Under the pieces are notes generated by a model, which saw only the letters and a list, made by a program, of their open reading frames with translations, had not been told where the DNA came from and did not search any database. The translations under genes and the position numbers were made by a program. Below are positions 14,193 through 23,834 of a stretch of DNA of 64,000 nt, piece by piece. The stretch comes from Methylobacterium tardum (GTDB lineage Bacteria > Pseudomonadota > Alphaproteobacteria > Rhizobiales > Beijerinckiaceae). The first letter of the stretch is position 1; every line of letters begins with the position of its first letter. The stretch covers positions 2,450,001 through 2,514,000 of the forward strand of contig NZ_CP097484.1 in NCBI RefSeq assembly GCF_023546765.1, given 5' to 3'.

Positions 14193-14621
14193 GTGGCTGT
14201 ACTCAACTGGGCCGGGGTCGCGGTCCTCGGCGGAATCTTGGCCAGCGCGCTGGTCGCTCCGGCGTCCGCAGGGGTCGTCGCGCAGATCGACCAGTCGCGC
14301 CAGCGCATGCGCGTCTTCGTCGACGGCACTCCGGCCTATGATTGGCCGGTGTCCACCGCCCGACGCGGCTATTTTACGCCGAACGGCCGTTTCCGGGTCG
14401 GTCTGATGGCACCGATGTGGCGCTCGCACAAGTATCACGGTTCGCCGATGCCGCACGCCATGTTCTTCCGGGGCGGCTACGCGATCCACGGCACCTACGC
14501 GACCGGGTCGCTCGGGCGCCGGGCGAGCCATGGCTGCATCCGCCTGTCGCCGGGACATGCGGCCGCCCTGTTCAGCCTGGCCCGCAGCCGCGGCGGGGCG
14601 GCGGTGGTCATCCGCAACTGA
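14193..14621 (+). CDS. L,D-transpeptidase (YkuD domain), exported
   Basis: 142 aa starting with GTG. A Sec signal occupies about residues 1-26 (ending APASA-G), and nearly all the remainder is a minimal YkuD catalytic domain with HGTYATGSLGRRASHGCIRLS, giving the His and Cys active-site residues of the HxxG...SHGC(I/V)R motif. Such enzymes make 3-3 peptidoglycan cross-links or attach lipoproteins in the periplasm. No LysM or other binding domain is attached, so it is a single-domain member. It is divergent from dctA and stands alone. Confidence 0.9.
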   Translation: MAVLNWAGVAVLGGILASALVAPASAGVVAQIDQSRQRMRVFVDGTPAYDWPVSTARRGYFTPNGRFRVGLMAPMWRSHKYHGSPMPHAMFFRGGYAIHGTYATGSLGRRASHGCIRLSPGHAAALFSLARSRGGAAVVIRN

Positions 14622-14773
14622 ACGCGTCCTGGTCGCGGCAACCCGGCCTTCCCCGCCGCGGACGGCCGTGCCGGAACCGCGCGGGCGCAACACGCAGCAG
14701 ACGGGCCGCCGTGCGGTCTGCGCGGCGGCCCGGTGTGTTCGCGGATCTGCGCCGGCGCGAGCCGGCGGCCGGT

Positions 14774-15760
14774 TCAGTTCTGCTGCTGCGTCCGGCGGGG
14801 GCGCACGGTCCAGCGCTCGAACATCGACGCCGGATCCTCGCTCTTCGCATCCTTGGATTCGGAGGCCGGTTCCGGCTGCTGGTGGATCGCCGCGCCGAGC
14901 GCCTGGGACAGGCTCTCGATCACGTCGTCGATCCGGGCATCGCCGTGCAGGGCCTCAGGCGAGCCGGCCTGAGCCGCAGGCGCCTCGGGCGCCGCAGGCT
15001 CCGCGTGATGGACGGGCTCCGGAGCCGGCTCCGGATCGGCGTGGTGCTCGGGGGCCGGCTCGGCGGGGGCTGCCGCGGCGGGCGCCGCAGGCTCCGCGTG
15101 GTGGACCGGCTCCGGCGCGGGCGCGGGCGCCACGGGTGCGGCGGGCGCAGGGGGCGTCACGATGCGGCGCATCGCGTTGAGCGCGCCGTCGTCGGATTCG
15201 GACGGTCGATTGCTGCTGCCGTAGCGGCCGAAGCCGAACCGCGGCTCGATCAGGTCGAGCACGGCGTCCAGCGCGGCGTTGCTCAGGGAGACCTCCTCGG
15301 CGGCCGGCACGCCCTGGATGGCCAGGGCCTGCCGCTCGAACGCGGGCTCGCCGCTGACCTCGCGCCCGAACCAGCTCGGCGCCTGGAAGCCGGCCGCATC
15401 GCCGTCGTGCTCGAAGACGACACTGATCAGGTCCAGGCTTCCGGGCGTGACGTAGCGGTCGATCGCCACCTCGCGTCCGCCGACGTTCACGGTCGTCCGA
15501 TCGTAGGCGGCCTTTCCGGGGCAGACATCGAGCAGCGCGTCGCCGTGGGCGCGCGGCACATCGGTGCGCTCCTCGACCGGAATGCCGTCGGCACCCTTGT
15601 TGACGAGCACGAGCTGGCAGTTCTGCCCGTCGACCCGCACGTAGGAGGCGCGACCGCCCTGCGGCGCGAAATGTCCTTCGGTGATGCGCGCCCCGCCCCG
15701 CTCCTTGCGGATCAGGCGGACCAGGGACGGGGCGACCAGGAATCGGCGAACGGTGCTCAT
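14774..15760 (-). CDS. CYTH-fold protein lacking catalytic residues, with Pro/Ala-rich tail
   Basis: 328 aa. Residues 1-150 follow the CYTH (adenylate cyclase/triphosphatase tunnel) plan from end to end: RRFLV, ITEGHF, ASYVRV, a PVEERTDVPRAHGDALL stretch, IDRYVTPGSLDLISVVF and the terminal FQAPSWFGREVSG...ALAIQG. The residues that bind metal and triphosphate are mostly replaced: the N-terminal ExExK is STVRR, and the EKTRY, ELD and EVEF positions read DRTTV, AID and SVVF. From about residue 200 there is a low-complexity Pro/Ala linker in which PEPVHHAEPAAP occurs twice, then a short C-terminal helix. It looks like a binding or structural derivative of the fold. It is monocistronic. Confidence 0.6.
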   Translation of the reverse strand: MSTVRRFLVAPSLVRLIRKERGGARITEGHFAPQGGRASYVRVDGQNCQLVLVNKGADGIPVEERTDVPRAHGDALLDVCPGKAAYDRTTVNVGGREVAIDRYVTPGSLDLISVVFEHDGDAAGFQAPSWFGREVSGEPAFERQALAIQGVPAAEEVSLSNAALDAVLDLIEPRFGFGRYGSSNRPSESDDGALNAMRRIVTPPAPAAPVAPAPAPEPVHHAEPAAPAAAAPAEPAPEHHADPEPAPEPVHHAEPAAPEAPAAQAGSPEALHGDARIDDVIESLSQALGAAIHQQPEPASESKDAKSEDPASMFERWTVRPRRTQQQN

Positions 15761-16079
15761 GAACTCAAAACCCCTCCCGGTTGGTCGGCGGTGCGCCGCT
15801 CGGGCGGACAGCCTCTTGGTCCGCCGGATCGGGCGGACCGGATCAAGTGGAACCGGGGAGGACGGCGTAAAAGCTGGATCGCAACGCCGTATTCACCCGC
15901 ACCTGACCGCTTCCGCCGCCAATCACCGGACAGCGACAACATGAGACTATAGAGCGCTAAGCAAAAACGCGACGAAATCAAGACCGGACCGCGGTGAAGA
16001 TACGACCTCGGCGCCTTCTGTCCCCGATATCCCGGCTCGCGGCACGATTTTTTGAACCCAGGTTAAATCTCGGATCGCG
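15761..16079. other. Gene-free spacer
   Basis: 319 bases between the CYTH-like gene and the msrB stop. The stretch near 15935-15990 is locally AT-rich and includes ctatag and aaaaacg tracts, which could hold the promoter of the leftward CYTH-like gene. A ttttttg run near 16049 lies just beyond the msrB stop and could serve as a terminator tail, but no strong stem precedes it. No coding sequence is visible. Confidence 0.4.
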
Positions 16080-16490
16080 TCATGCCGCCGGCTCGAACTG
16101 CATCGCCACGCCGTTCATGCAGTAGCGCAGACCGGTGGGGGCGGGGCCGTCCTCGAAGACGTGGCCGAGATGTCCCTGGCAGCGGGCACAGTGCACCTCG
16201 GTACGCACCATCCAGTGGCTGCGATCGACCGACGTGGCGACGGCGCCCTCGATCGGCGCGAAGAAGCTGGGCCAGCCCGTCCCGGACTCGAACTTGGTCT
16301 CCTGCTCGAACAGGGGTTGTCCGCAGCCCGCGCAGGTGAAGGTGCCGGGACGCTTCTCGGCGAGCAGATTGCTCGTGCCGGCCCGCTCCGTGCCGTGCTC
16401 GCGCAGCACCCGGTACTGGTCCGGCGTGAGCGCCGCGCGCCACGCGGCGTCGCTGCGGGTCTCGCGACCGGTGGTCTGCGTATCCGCCAT
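16080..16490 (-). CDS. msrB: Peptide-methionine (R)-S-oxide reductase
   Basis: Cytoplasmic repair enzyme of 136 aa that reduces methionine-R-sulfoxide. The structural zinc site is CAGC and CARC, GTGWPSF and [10 protein letters not shown] are family motifs, and the catalytic cysteine is in RYCMNG. Length equals stand-alone MsrB and there is no MsrA fusion or signal peptide. The start at 16490 has a GGGAGAACG ribosome site; the longer open frame is a shadow of the YihY gene. The 62-base spacing to yihY suggests cotranscription. Confidence 0.96.
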   Translation of the reverse strand: MADTQTTGRETRSDAAWRAALTPDQYRVLREHGTERAGTSNLLAEKRPGTFTCAGCGQPLFEQETKFESGTGWPSFFAPIEGAVATSVDRSHWMVRTEVHCARCQGHLGHVFEDGPAPTGLRYCMNGVAMQFEPAA

Positions 16491-16552
16491 GACGTTCTCC
16501 CGTTCTGGAGCCGCACGATACGCGGCGTCGGCGATCTTCAGCAGTCCCGCCC

Positions 16553-17743
16553 TCAGGCCGCCGCGCCGACCGTGTCGGCCATCCGCGCCTGCCGGCGGCC
16601 CATCGGCAGGGGCGCGCCCGTGGTCGTGTCGCGGGCGGTCTGATGCTCCAGCTCCGCGTTGATCTCGCCCCCGAGCAGGACGATCGTCGAGGAGATCCAG
16701 ATCCAGGTCATGAAGCCGATCACGGCGCCGAGCGAGCCATAGGTCTCGTTGTAGGTGCCGAAATTGGCGACGTACCAGGAGAACAGCAGCGAGGCGAGGA
16801 GCCAGAGCAGGCCCGCGATCACACTGCCGACCCCGACCCAGCGCCACCGGGCGTGCTCCCGGCTCGGGCCGAAGCGGTAGAGCACCGAGAGGCCGCCGAG
16901 CAGCACGATCAGGATGGCCGGCCAGCGGAGGGCCGCGAGCAGCCAGGCGGTCGAGCCGAGGCCCAGATAGTTCAGCACCACCGGGACCACCACGATCGCG
17001 TTGAGCGCGATGATGATGAACAGGAGCGCACCCACCGTGAAGGTCAGGGAGCGGAGGTTCAGCCAGAAGAAATTGCGCTTCTCCTCCTCCTCGTAGACCA
17101 CGTTCAGCGCGTCGAACATCGCCTTCATGGCGGCGTTGGCGCTCCAGATCGACAGCAGCAGGCTGGTGAAGAAGGTCACGCTGAGCGAGCCGGTGCCCCG
17201 GGACGCGATGCGCTTGACCTGATCGCCGATCAGCTCGACCGCCCCGGACGGAAGCACGGCGTGCAGCTGCGCGAGGTGGTCGTTGATCACGGTCACGTCG
17301 GCGAACAGGCCGTAGCAGGTCACGAGTGCGGCGATCGCCGGGAACAGCGACAGCAGCGTGTAGAAGGTGACGCCGGCGGCGACCGCCAGCACCCGGTCCT
17401 TGTTGAACTCGAGGTAGACCCGAACCGCGATGTCCTTCCAGCCGGATCGCGTCATCTCGGCGGGACTGTTGGCGGCGCGGCCGCGCTCCGGCTGCGTGGC
17501 CGCCGTGAGCTGCGCGGCGCGGCCCGAGATCGAGCGCGCCCCGGCGGCAACGCCTTTATTCGCCGCCCCCGTGTCCTGCGGCGGCTCGGGGTCGCGCGGC
17601 GGTCCGTCGTCCCGAGCGAGCACCGGCACCCCGCGCCGCCCCGGCGCCGCAGCGAGGGCGACCAGCGCCGAACCGAGCATCAGGATCCACAGGATGGAGC
17701 CGGTATCCGGCTGTCCACTCGGGCGCGAGGGCGACGGGGGCAT
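16553..17743 (-). CDS. YihY/virulence-factor BrkB family membrane protein
   Basis: 396-aa inner-membrane protein. A low-complexity N-terminal cytoplasmic region of about 95 residues precedes the conserved domain beginning [28 protein letters not shown]. Six hydrophobic segments follow, with [33 protein letters not shown] and [31 protein letters not shown] as diagnostic parts. The family was once called ribonuclease BN in error; its role is unknown, perhaps transport. The long N-terminus may be overextended; an internal start near residue 95 would give the minimal domain. Confidence 0.88.
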   Translation of the reverse strand: MPPSPSRPSGQPDTGSILWILMLGSALVALAAAPGRRGVPVLARDDGPPRDPEPPQDTGAANKGVAAGARSISGRAAQLTAATQPERGRAANSPAEMTRSGWKDIAVRVYLEFNKDRVLAVAAGVTFYTLLSLFPAIAALVTCYGLFADVTVINDHLAQLHAVLPSGAVELIGDQVKRIASRGTGSLSVTFFTSLLLSIWSANAAMKAMFDALNVVYEEEEKRNFFWLNLRSLTFTVGALLFIIIALNAIVVVPVVLNYLGLGSTAWLLAALRWPAILIVLLGGLSVLYRFGPSREHARWRWVGVGSVIAGLLWLLASLLFSWYVANFGTYNETYGSLGAVIGFMTWIWISSTIVLLGGEINAELEHQTARDTTTGAPLPMGRRQARMADTVGAAA

Positions 17744-17861
17744 GGGTTGGGTAAGTGCCGTACACGCGGAACTGCCGCGCTCGGGACTTCAAACGTCCCC
17801 GCGAAGCGCCCGTTCCGCAACGGCGCGGGGACGGGTCGGGCTTCCGCGCGTTGTGCCATTT

Positions 17862-18935
17862 ATGCGCGATCATCCCCGTCTCGGCTTCTGTTGCAAGTTC
17901 GTCCTCGACGAGCCCCCCGGCACGCACGCCACCCTCAAGGCGGAGCGCGACGCGACGCTTCACATGAATCTCACCAGCGTCACGATGGCCTATCTGGCCA
18001 AGCTGGAACCCGCCGCCCGGCGGACGAAGCTCTCCGGCCTCGTGGCGCACAATCTCGACGCCCTCGCGCGCCAGATCGCCTGGGTCGGAGCCCGGCCGCC
18101 GCTGGAGCGCCTGCTGCGCATGGCGAGCAACGTCCTGCCCGGCTACACCCATCCGATCGCCCAGGCGATCTACGCGGAGCCCGAGATGGCGGCCCTCGTC
18201 GAGCGCGGCCTCGCCGAGGCGGGAGCGCTGGCGCGCCGCCTCGAGGTCCGCCTGAGCTTCCACCCGGGCCCGTTCTGCCTCCTGGCGAGCCGCAATCCGG
18301 CGGCGATCGAGAACGGCCTGTCGGAACTCGACTATCACGCCGAGATCTTCGACCGCATGGGCTATGGCGGCGGCTGGCATCCGCACGGCGCCCATATCAA
18401 CATCCATGTCGGCGCCGGCGACCCCGGGGTCGACGGCTTCCGCGCGACCCTGCCGCGGGCGAGCCAGGTGGCGCGCGACCTCGTCACGGTGGAGAACGAC
18501 GAGAACGTCTTCGGCCTCGACGCGGTGCTGCGGCTCGCCGACATCGTGCCGGTGGTGCTCGACCTGCACCACCACTGGGTCCAGAGCGGCGGCGAGTATC
18601 TCGAGCCGGACGATCCCCGGATCGCGCAGGTGCAGGCGTCCTGGCGCGGCGTGCGGCCCGTGGCCCATATCAGCGTGTCGCGCGAGGCGGTCGCGGAAGA
18701 GTGCGATCCGGACGCCCTGCCCGACTTCCCGGCCCTGCGCAATGCCGGCCACGCGGTCCGGGACCTCGCGGCGCATTCCGACATGATGTGGAACCGGGCG
18801 GTCAACAGCCTCGTCGCCCGTCACCTCGTCTGGGCGGATTTCGAGATCGAGGCCAAGGCGAAGAACCGCGCGTCGGTACAGATTGCCCGCTACATCACCG
18901 AGCTGGAACGCGCGGGGCCGATCGCCGCCGAATGA
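17862..18935 (+). CDS. uvsE: UV DNA damage endonuclease, UvdE/UvsE family
   Basis: 357 aa TIM-barrel, metal-dependent endonuclease that nicks 5' of UV photoproducts. Family motifs in order: LGFCCKF at the N-terminus, HNLDALARQI, RLSFHPGPFCLLAS, LDYHAEIFDRMG, AHINIHVG, TVENDENVF and VLDLHHH, which supply the His, Glu and Asp metal ligands. I place the start at ATG 17862 because the upstream frame overlaps the divergent yihY gene. Such a light-independent repair route fits a plant-surface or UV-exposed organism, but that is inference. No partner repair gene is adjacent. Confidence 0.85.
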   Translation: MRDHPRLGFCCKFVLDEPPGTHATLKAERDATLHMNLTSVTMAYLAKLEPAARRTKLSGLVAHNLDALARQIAWVGARPPLERLLRMASNVLPGYTHPIAQAIYAEPEMAALVERGLAEAGALARRLEVRLSFHPGPFCLLASRNPAAIENGLSELDYHAEIFDRMGYGGGWHPHGAHINIHVGAGDPGVDGFRATLPRASQVARDLVTVENDENVFGLDAVLRLADIVPVVLDLHHHWVQSGGEYLEPDDPRIAQVQASWRGVRPVAHISVSREAVAEECDPDALPDFPALRNAGHAVRDLAAHSDMMWNRAVNSLVARHLVWADFEIEAKAKNRASVQIARYITELERAGPIAAE

Positions 18936-18981
18936 CACGGTGGTCTCGACGCATCCGCGAGACGGCTTTAGGCATCCGGGC

Positions 18982-19533
18982 ATGAAGACCGCCGATTGCG
19001 ACATCCTCATCGTTCCGGGGCTCGGAGGGTCCGAGGAGGACCATTGGCAGGCCCGCTGGGCCGGCCGGCTCGCCACGGCCCACGTGGTCGAGCAGGACGA
19101 TTGGCACGCGCCGACGCCGGAGGCGTGGTGCGGAACGATCGCCGCGGCGGTCGCCGCCGCGACCCGGCCGGTGATCCTGATCGCCCACAGTCTCGGCGTG
19201 GTGGCCAGCGTCGAGGCGGCGCCGCGCTTCACCCCGGGCGTCGTGCGCGGCGCCCTGCTGGTGGCTTTCCCGGACGTGGAGGAGGCGCCGGGCCTGCCGG
19301 ATTCGGTGCGCGCCTTCGCGCCGGTCCCGCGCGACCCCCTGCCCTTCCCGTCGCTCCTCGTCGCCAGTCGCACCGACCCGCATTGCCGCTACGCGCGCGC
19401 CGACGATTTCGCGCATGCCTGGGGGGCGCTCACGGTCGATGCCGGCGAGTCCGGCCACATCAACGTGGCGAGCGGGCACGGCCCCTGGCCCGAGGGGCTG
19501 ATGCGTCTGGCCGGCTTTCTGAAGGGGCTGTGA
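18982..19533 (+). CDS. RBBP9/YdeN family alpha/beta hydrolase
   Basis: 183-aa cytoplasmic serine hydrolase. The nucleophile elbow is AHSLGVV, the acid is probably in SRTDPHC and the histidine in GESGHINVASGHG. The N-terminal ILIVPGLGGSEEDHWQARW is diagnostic of the RBBP9/YdeN group. It begins 46 bases after uvsE in the same direction, so it may be cotranscribed. Substrate unknown. Confidence 0.87.
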   Translation: MKTADCDILIVPGLGGSEEDHWQARWAGRLATAHVVEQDDWHAPTPEAWCGTIAAAVAAATRPVILIAHSLGVVASVEAAPRFTPGVVRGALLVAFPDVEEAPGLPDSVRAFAPVPRDPLPFPSLLVASRTDPHCRYARADDFAHAWGALTVDAGESGHINVASGHGPWPEGLMRLAGFLKGL

Positions 19534-19568
19534 GCCTGCGTCGCTTGAACGCCCTGGTCGCGCCTGAC

Positions 19569-19662
19569 GTCTTCGCGAGCGCAGCGAAACGGCCCCGGGG
19601 CGGCGCGACCGGGATGGTCGTGGCGCCGCCTGGATTACATCGCTCCGCTCGCAAAGATCGCG
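19569..19662. repeat. Intergenic palindromic repeat, family A copy 3 (diverged)
   Basis: Arms ttcgcgagcgcagcgaaacgg and atcgctccgctcgcaaagatcg, with an inner gcgcgaccgggatggtcgtggcgcc segment. It is the most diverged of the five copies and lies in the 242-base gap between the hydrolase and the small gene at 19776. Confidence 0.6.
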
Positions 19663-19775
19663 GCAGCCAACCCGCGCGACGGGCCGCCGGATCTCGTTAA
19701 CGCTCCGTTTACCCTCGACCCGTCCAGTGGCGTCTCGGGCGGTCCTTCGCCCCGAAGGCGCCCCTGGAGATCACC

Positions 19776-20003
19776 GTGACGCGTAAAGAGCTTCTGGAAC
19801 GACTCGACGCGGTGCAGACCGCCCTCGGGCCGCGGGCCCAGTCCAACTTCAACAGCTCGCTGTTCAACGACGTGACGCTCTTGAAGCGCATCGAGGCCTT
19901 CGAGGCCAAGCTCGGCGAGCCCGAGAAGCCCAAGAGCGCCGACTACACCGGCAACATGTTCTCCCGCATCGCCAACCGCCGCGCCGCCGCGGGCGGCAAG
20001 TAG
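19776..20003 (+). CDS. Small conserved-looking protein of unknown function
   Basis: 75 aa, GTG start preceded by a GGAGA ribosome site. It is soluble, mostly helical by eye (RKELLERLDAVQTALG, LLKRIEAFEAKLG), with a charged C-terminus. No known motif was recognised. Codon use matches its neighbours, and the opposite strand offers only a shadow frame. It ends 25 bases before the convergent ycjF-like gene. Confidence 0.6.
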   Translation: MTRKELLERLDAVQTALGPRAQSNFNSSLFNDVTLLKRIEAFEAKLGEPEKPKSADYTGNMFSRIANRRAAAGGK

Positions 20004-20028
20004 CGCCGCGCGGCCAGGAGCGACCCTG

Positions 20029-21056
20029 CTATTTCGACTCGGCCTCGGCCGAGCGCAGCAACTCGCCGGCAACGTCGGCGAGCCGCGGCGGCGCCTCCCG
20101 CACGAACGGCAGCGGGCGGCAGACATTGAGGGCCGCTAGCCCGAACCGGGCGGTCATCAGCCCGTTGAGCACCCCCTCGCCCAGCTTGGCCGACACGCGG
20201 GCGGCGATCCCCAGCCCCAGCACCTGCTGCATCACGCTCTCGCCCACCGCCATCCCGCCGGTGACGGTGAGATGCGCGAGCGCGGCGCGCGCGAGCCGGA
20301 GGAAGCCGAGGAAGCCCGGGCGTCCGCCGTAGATCGCCGCGATCCGGCGCAGCAGCCGGACGGCGGCGAAGACCACGAAGGCGACGTCCACGATCGCCCG
20401 CGGGCTCAAGGCCGTCACCGCCGAGACCTGCTTGGCCGCCGTCGCGATGGCGTTGCGCGCCTGACGGTCCAGGCCCGCGAGCAATTCGTGCTCGGCCAGA
20501 CCGATCCGGTCGTCCACGTCGAGGATCGCGTCGGCGGCGGCGTCGATCCGGGCACGGCCCGCCGACAGGGACTCGCGGTCGGCGTAGAAGGCTGAGAGCG
20601 CCTGCACCACCGCCTGCGCGCCGGTGTGGTCGCGGGTTCCGAGGGCGTCGAGGGCCGACTGGCGGAGGCGCTCGATCTTGCGCTCGCGGCGCAGGCCGGC
20701 GAGTTCCCGCACCACGATCGCCAGGAGCGCCAGGGCGGCGAGGCCCAGCAGGGCGAGCGCTACCCAGCCGAGCCAGGGCGCCGCCTGGAACAGGTCGGCG
20801 ATCATCCGCTCGACGGACAGGCCGATCCCCAGCGAGACCAGGGCGCCGACCGCCGACAGGAACAGCGCCCCCACGGCGAGCGGCGGCGCGGGGCGACCGG
20901 CACGGCGACGCCGTCGGCGGCGTCGACGATCTCGAAGGGCTCCTCGACGATCCGGGCCTGCGGCGGCCGGGCGGCGAGCGGCGTGGTGGCGACGTCCGGC
21001 TCGACGTCCCGCTCGGGCGTGATCCGGAAGGCGCGGGGTTTCTGGCCGGAGGTCAT
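20029..21056 (-). pseudogene. YcjF/TIGR01620 family membrane protein, frameshifted
   Basis: Inner-membrane partner of YcjX. The N-terminal 50 residues (from MTSGQKPRAFRITPE) are in one frame from 21056; the two transmembrane helices and the C-terminal domain (VGALFLSAVGALVSLG through FGLAALNVCRPLPF) are in the next frame and end at 20029. The break lies between 20875 and 20897, in gccccgcgccgccgctcgcc, where one missing base would rejoin the frames as ...VAPRPAPPLAVGALF. The C-terminal reading alone would lack the cytoplasmic N-terminus. Probably an intact gene misread by one base. The ycjX stop is 31 bases upstream. Confidence 0.8.
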
Positions 21057-21087
21057 GGCTGGATACTCCGCAGGCTCACCAACATCG

Positions 21088-22533
21088 TCACGCCAGCTTG
21101 TCGCCGATCAGGAACTGCATCGCCCGGTCCAGCCGGATCTGCGGCAGGTGCCCGGGGCGGCCGAAGCCGTCGGGCCGCACCAGGGGTGGCCGGAAGCGCG
21201 GGAAGCGCAGCGAGCCCGGCTCGACCGCGCCTTCCAGCACGGCCTCGGCGCGCGCGGGCAGCTCGCCCGGGAAGATCGCGGCCTCGCTGTTGCCGTCGAA
21301 CACCTCGTCGCCGACCACCTCGCCGGCCTCCGGAGTCCCGGCCACGGCGCGCAGCGTCTCGCCGCCGTCATGGACCGTGGTCTCGCGCGTGGCGCGCACC
21401 GAGGCGAGCGCCACGGTGCCGACCCGGGCGCCGGCCGCCTCGGTCCGCCGCATGGCGCGGGACACCAGCAGCCGCAGCAGCGCGTCGAGCCGGTCGTGGC
21501 TCGTCTGGTGGAGATGGTCGGCCTTCGTGGCGGCGAACAGCACCCGGTCGGCCCGGGGGGCGAACAGCCGGGACAGGACGGTGTTGCGGCCGATGTTGAG
21601 GCTGAGCAGCACCGCGTCCAGCGCCTCTTCCAGCTCCGCCAGGGCGGTCGGCCCGGCATCGACCGCGGAGAGCACGTCGACCAGCACGATCTGCCGGTCG
21701 ACCCGCTGGAAATGGTCGCGGAAGAACGGCGTCACGACCTTGGTCTTGTAGGCCTCGAAGCGCCGCTCCATCAGGCCGGCGAGGCTGTCGGGCGCGATGG
21801 TCTCGGTGAGCTCGTCGAGCGGCGCGAAGGTCAGCGCGGGCGAGCCGGCGAGGTCGCCGGGCATCAGGAACCGGCCCGGCGGCGTCGTGGCGACCGACTC
21901 CGGACCGGCGCGCAGGCCCGCGAGGTAGGCCTTGAACGCGTCGCTCGCCCGCTCGGCCGCGACCTCGTCGAGCGGCCCGTTCGGGTCGAAGCCCTTGAGC
22001 GCCGCGAGCCAGGGCACCGCCACGGCGGCGCGCCCCGGCCGGCGCGTGCCGTTGATCGTGGCCCGCGACCAAGCGGTGTAGCTCGTCTCGATCAGCGCCA
22101 GGTCGAGCAGCCACTCGCCGGGATAATCGACCACGTCGAGCATCAGGGTCGCGGGACCGGTGCGCCAGCCGGCGGTGCGCTCGTAGGCGATCTCCAGGCG
22201 GAACTGGCTGATCCGGTCGGTCGAGCGCGGCCAGCGCCGGGCCTCGGTCAGCGTGCCGAAATGCTCCTCGAAGGGAAAGCGCGGCACGTCGTCGTCGGGC
22301 TGCGGCACGAGGCGGGCGCGGCGCAGGCGGCCCTCCTGCGCCGGGGCGAAGGCCGGCAGCGCGTGCGTCTCCACGAGATGGTGGATCAGCGCCGTGGTGA
22401 AGACGGTCTTGCCCGCGCGCGCGAGCCCGGTCACGCCGAGCCGCAGGGTCGGCTGGACCAGCAGGTCGTGCGAGGCTTCGGCGAAGGCTTTGACGGCCGA
22501 GCCGGCGCGCGCGGCAAGGTCGGTCAGGGGCAC
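21088..22533 (-). CDS. YcjX family P-loop GTPase-like protein
   Basis: 481 aa, GTG start. The Walker A motif is GVTGLARAGKTVF near residue 33; VVDYPGEWLLDL is a Walker B-like segment, RVLFAATKADHLH resembles an NKxD guanine site and AVDAGPTALAEL is family-typical. The YcjX/YcjF pair is widespread in proteobacteria, linked to envelope or phage-shock stress, but its mechanism is not established. Here the order is ycjX then ycjF, 31 bases apart, as in other alphaproteobacteria. Confidence 0.88.
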   Translation of the reverse strand: MPLTDLAARAGSAVKAFAEASHDLLVQPTLRLGVTGLARAGKTVFTTALIHHLVETHALPAFAPAQEGRLRRARLVPQPDDDVPRFPFEEHFGTLTEARRWPRSTDRISQFRLEIAYERTAGWRTGPATLMLDVVDYPGEWLLDLALIETSYTAWSRATINGTRRPGRAAVAVPWLAALKGFDPNGPLDEVAAERASDAFKAYLAGLRAGPESVATTPPGRFLMPGDLAGSPALTFAPLDELTETIAPDSLAGLMERRFEAYKTKVVTPFFRDHFQRVDRQIVLVDVLSAVDAGPTALAELEEALDAVLLSLNIGRNTVLSRLFAPRADRVLFAATKADHLHQTSHDRLDALLRLLVSRAMRRTEAAGARVGTVALASVRATRETTVHDGGETLRAVAGTPEAGEVVGDEVFDGNSEAAIFPGELPARAEAVLEGAVEPGSLRFPRFRPPLVRPDGFGRPGHLPQIRLDRAMQFLIGDKLA

Positions 22534-22619
22534 GGGCGGGCTCGTCGTGAGGGGAACAGGCCGGGCAGAGGTGGCGCGGCAGAGGTGGCGCGACTCGGGC
22601 CGAACCGCAAGGCTTGACG

Positions 22620-23770
22620 CTACGGAGTGGCGTTATTGGCGGCCGGCGTCATCGGTCGCAACCGGGCGATCGCCCCCGCGACGAGATCCGGGCCGGCCCG
22701 GAGCGTGCCGAGTTCCACCGCCGACATCGCCAACATCACGGGTGCGAGATTGGCGCGGGGTGCGCCGTCAGGCCCGAACAGGTCGAGGTCGTCGCCGGGC
22801 TTCAGCCCGACGCTGCCGCTGATCCGCGCGGCGTAGGCCTGGATGCGCACCTCGTCGCCGGTGCAGAGCGGGGCCGGCAGGCGCAGGTCGAGGACCGGCA
22901 GCCCGGTCGCGATCGCCGGGAGGAGCGCCGACTCGGCCACCATCCGCTCGGGGCTCGGCACCCGGCGATCCGTCGTCCGGTCGAGGAGCGCGGCCGGGTT
23001 CGCGACGCCCCGGGCCGGTCGGCGCGCAGTCTGTCCGGCCGGGTCGGCCGGCGCCGTGAGGCCGGTGGCGATGTCGGGGATCGGCTGGAGCGTGGCCACG
23101 TGCGGCACGGGGGCCCGGCGCCGGCCCGCATGGCCGGCCATCCGGGCCAGCGGCGACCAGGGCTGGACCCGCAGGGCCGCCCGGCCGCGGGGGCTCCGCC
23201 GGGCCGGTGCGTGGCAAGGAAGCGGGCGCGCAGCGTGCGCCCGAGCCCCCGGGGCGCGAGCGCGGCCGAGACCGTGGGGGCCGCCACCGGACGTCCCGCG
23301 CGCGCGGGCGCGGCGACGGACCGGCACTCGGCGGGGGCCCAGCGGCGCACGATGGCCAAGGCCGTGTGCCGGCCGTAGTCGCGATAGTAGCGCCGCAGCA
23401 GGCTCGCCGCCGCGTCGGCCCCGTCGTCGAGGGTGGCGAAGGCGGTGTGGCCCTCGGCGTCCGCGCCGATCTCGCCGGGCCAGCGGGCGGACTTGATGCA
23501 CCAGCCGTTGTTGAGGCGCACGCAGCGCGCGACGTAGGGCGGGTCCTCCGCCAGGGAGGCCGTGACCGCGAGCGCCCGCGGCAGCAGCTGCGCGCCGGTC
23601 TGCGCGTGCCAGTTGGAGACGGAGCGGGTCGCAGGGTCGAAGCGCGGCGGCGCCGTCTCCGCGGGGGCGGCCGTCACGACAGGGGCCGGCAGGGCGTGCA
23701 GAATGGTTTCCGCGCCCGTCTCCGCCCGGGGAACCAAGCTCGTGAGCAGGACGAGGGCGTTCAGCAGCAC
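22620..23770 (-). pseudogene. Exported protein of unknown function, frameshifted
   Basis: The GTG start at 23770 opens a signal-like segment (LLNALVLLTSLVPRA). Residues 85-165 (NNGWCIKSARWPGEIGADAE, then FATLDDGADAAASLLRRYY and ALAIVRRWAP) resemble a fold seen in phage-type structural and muramidase-like proteins, in which a nearly constant RWAP follows. The frame breaks at the G run 23189-23193; downstream coding continues in the frame ending at 22620, with PLARMAGHAGRRRAPVPHV, PIPDIATGLTAP and a conserved-looking end (TGDEVRIQAYAARISG). One missing base explains it. Function unknown; it is 86 bases upstream of ycjX and could be cotranscribed. Confidence 0.6.
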
Positions 23771-23834
23771 GCGGACAGGCCTCCGCGGTGGTCCGCGGGA
23801 AACGGGCTCTCAGGCGCGGGAAAAGGTCCTGCCC

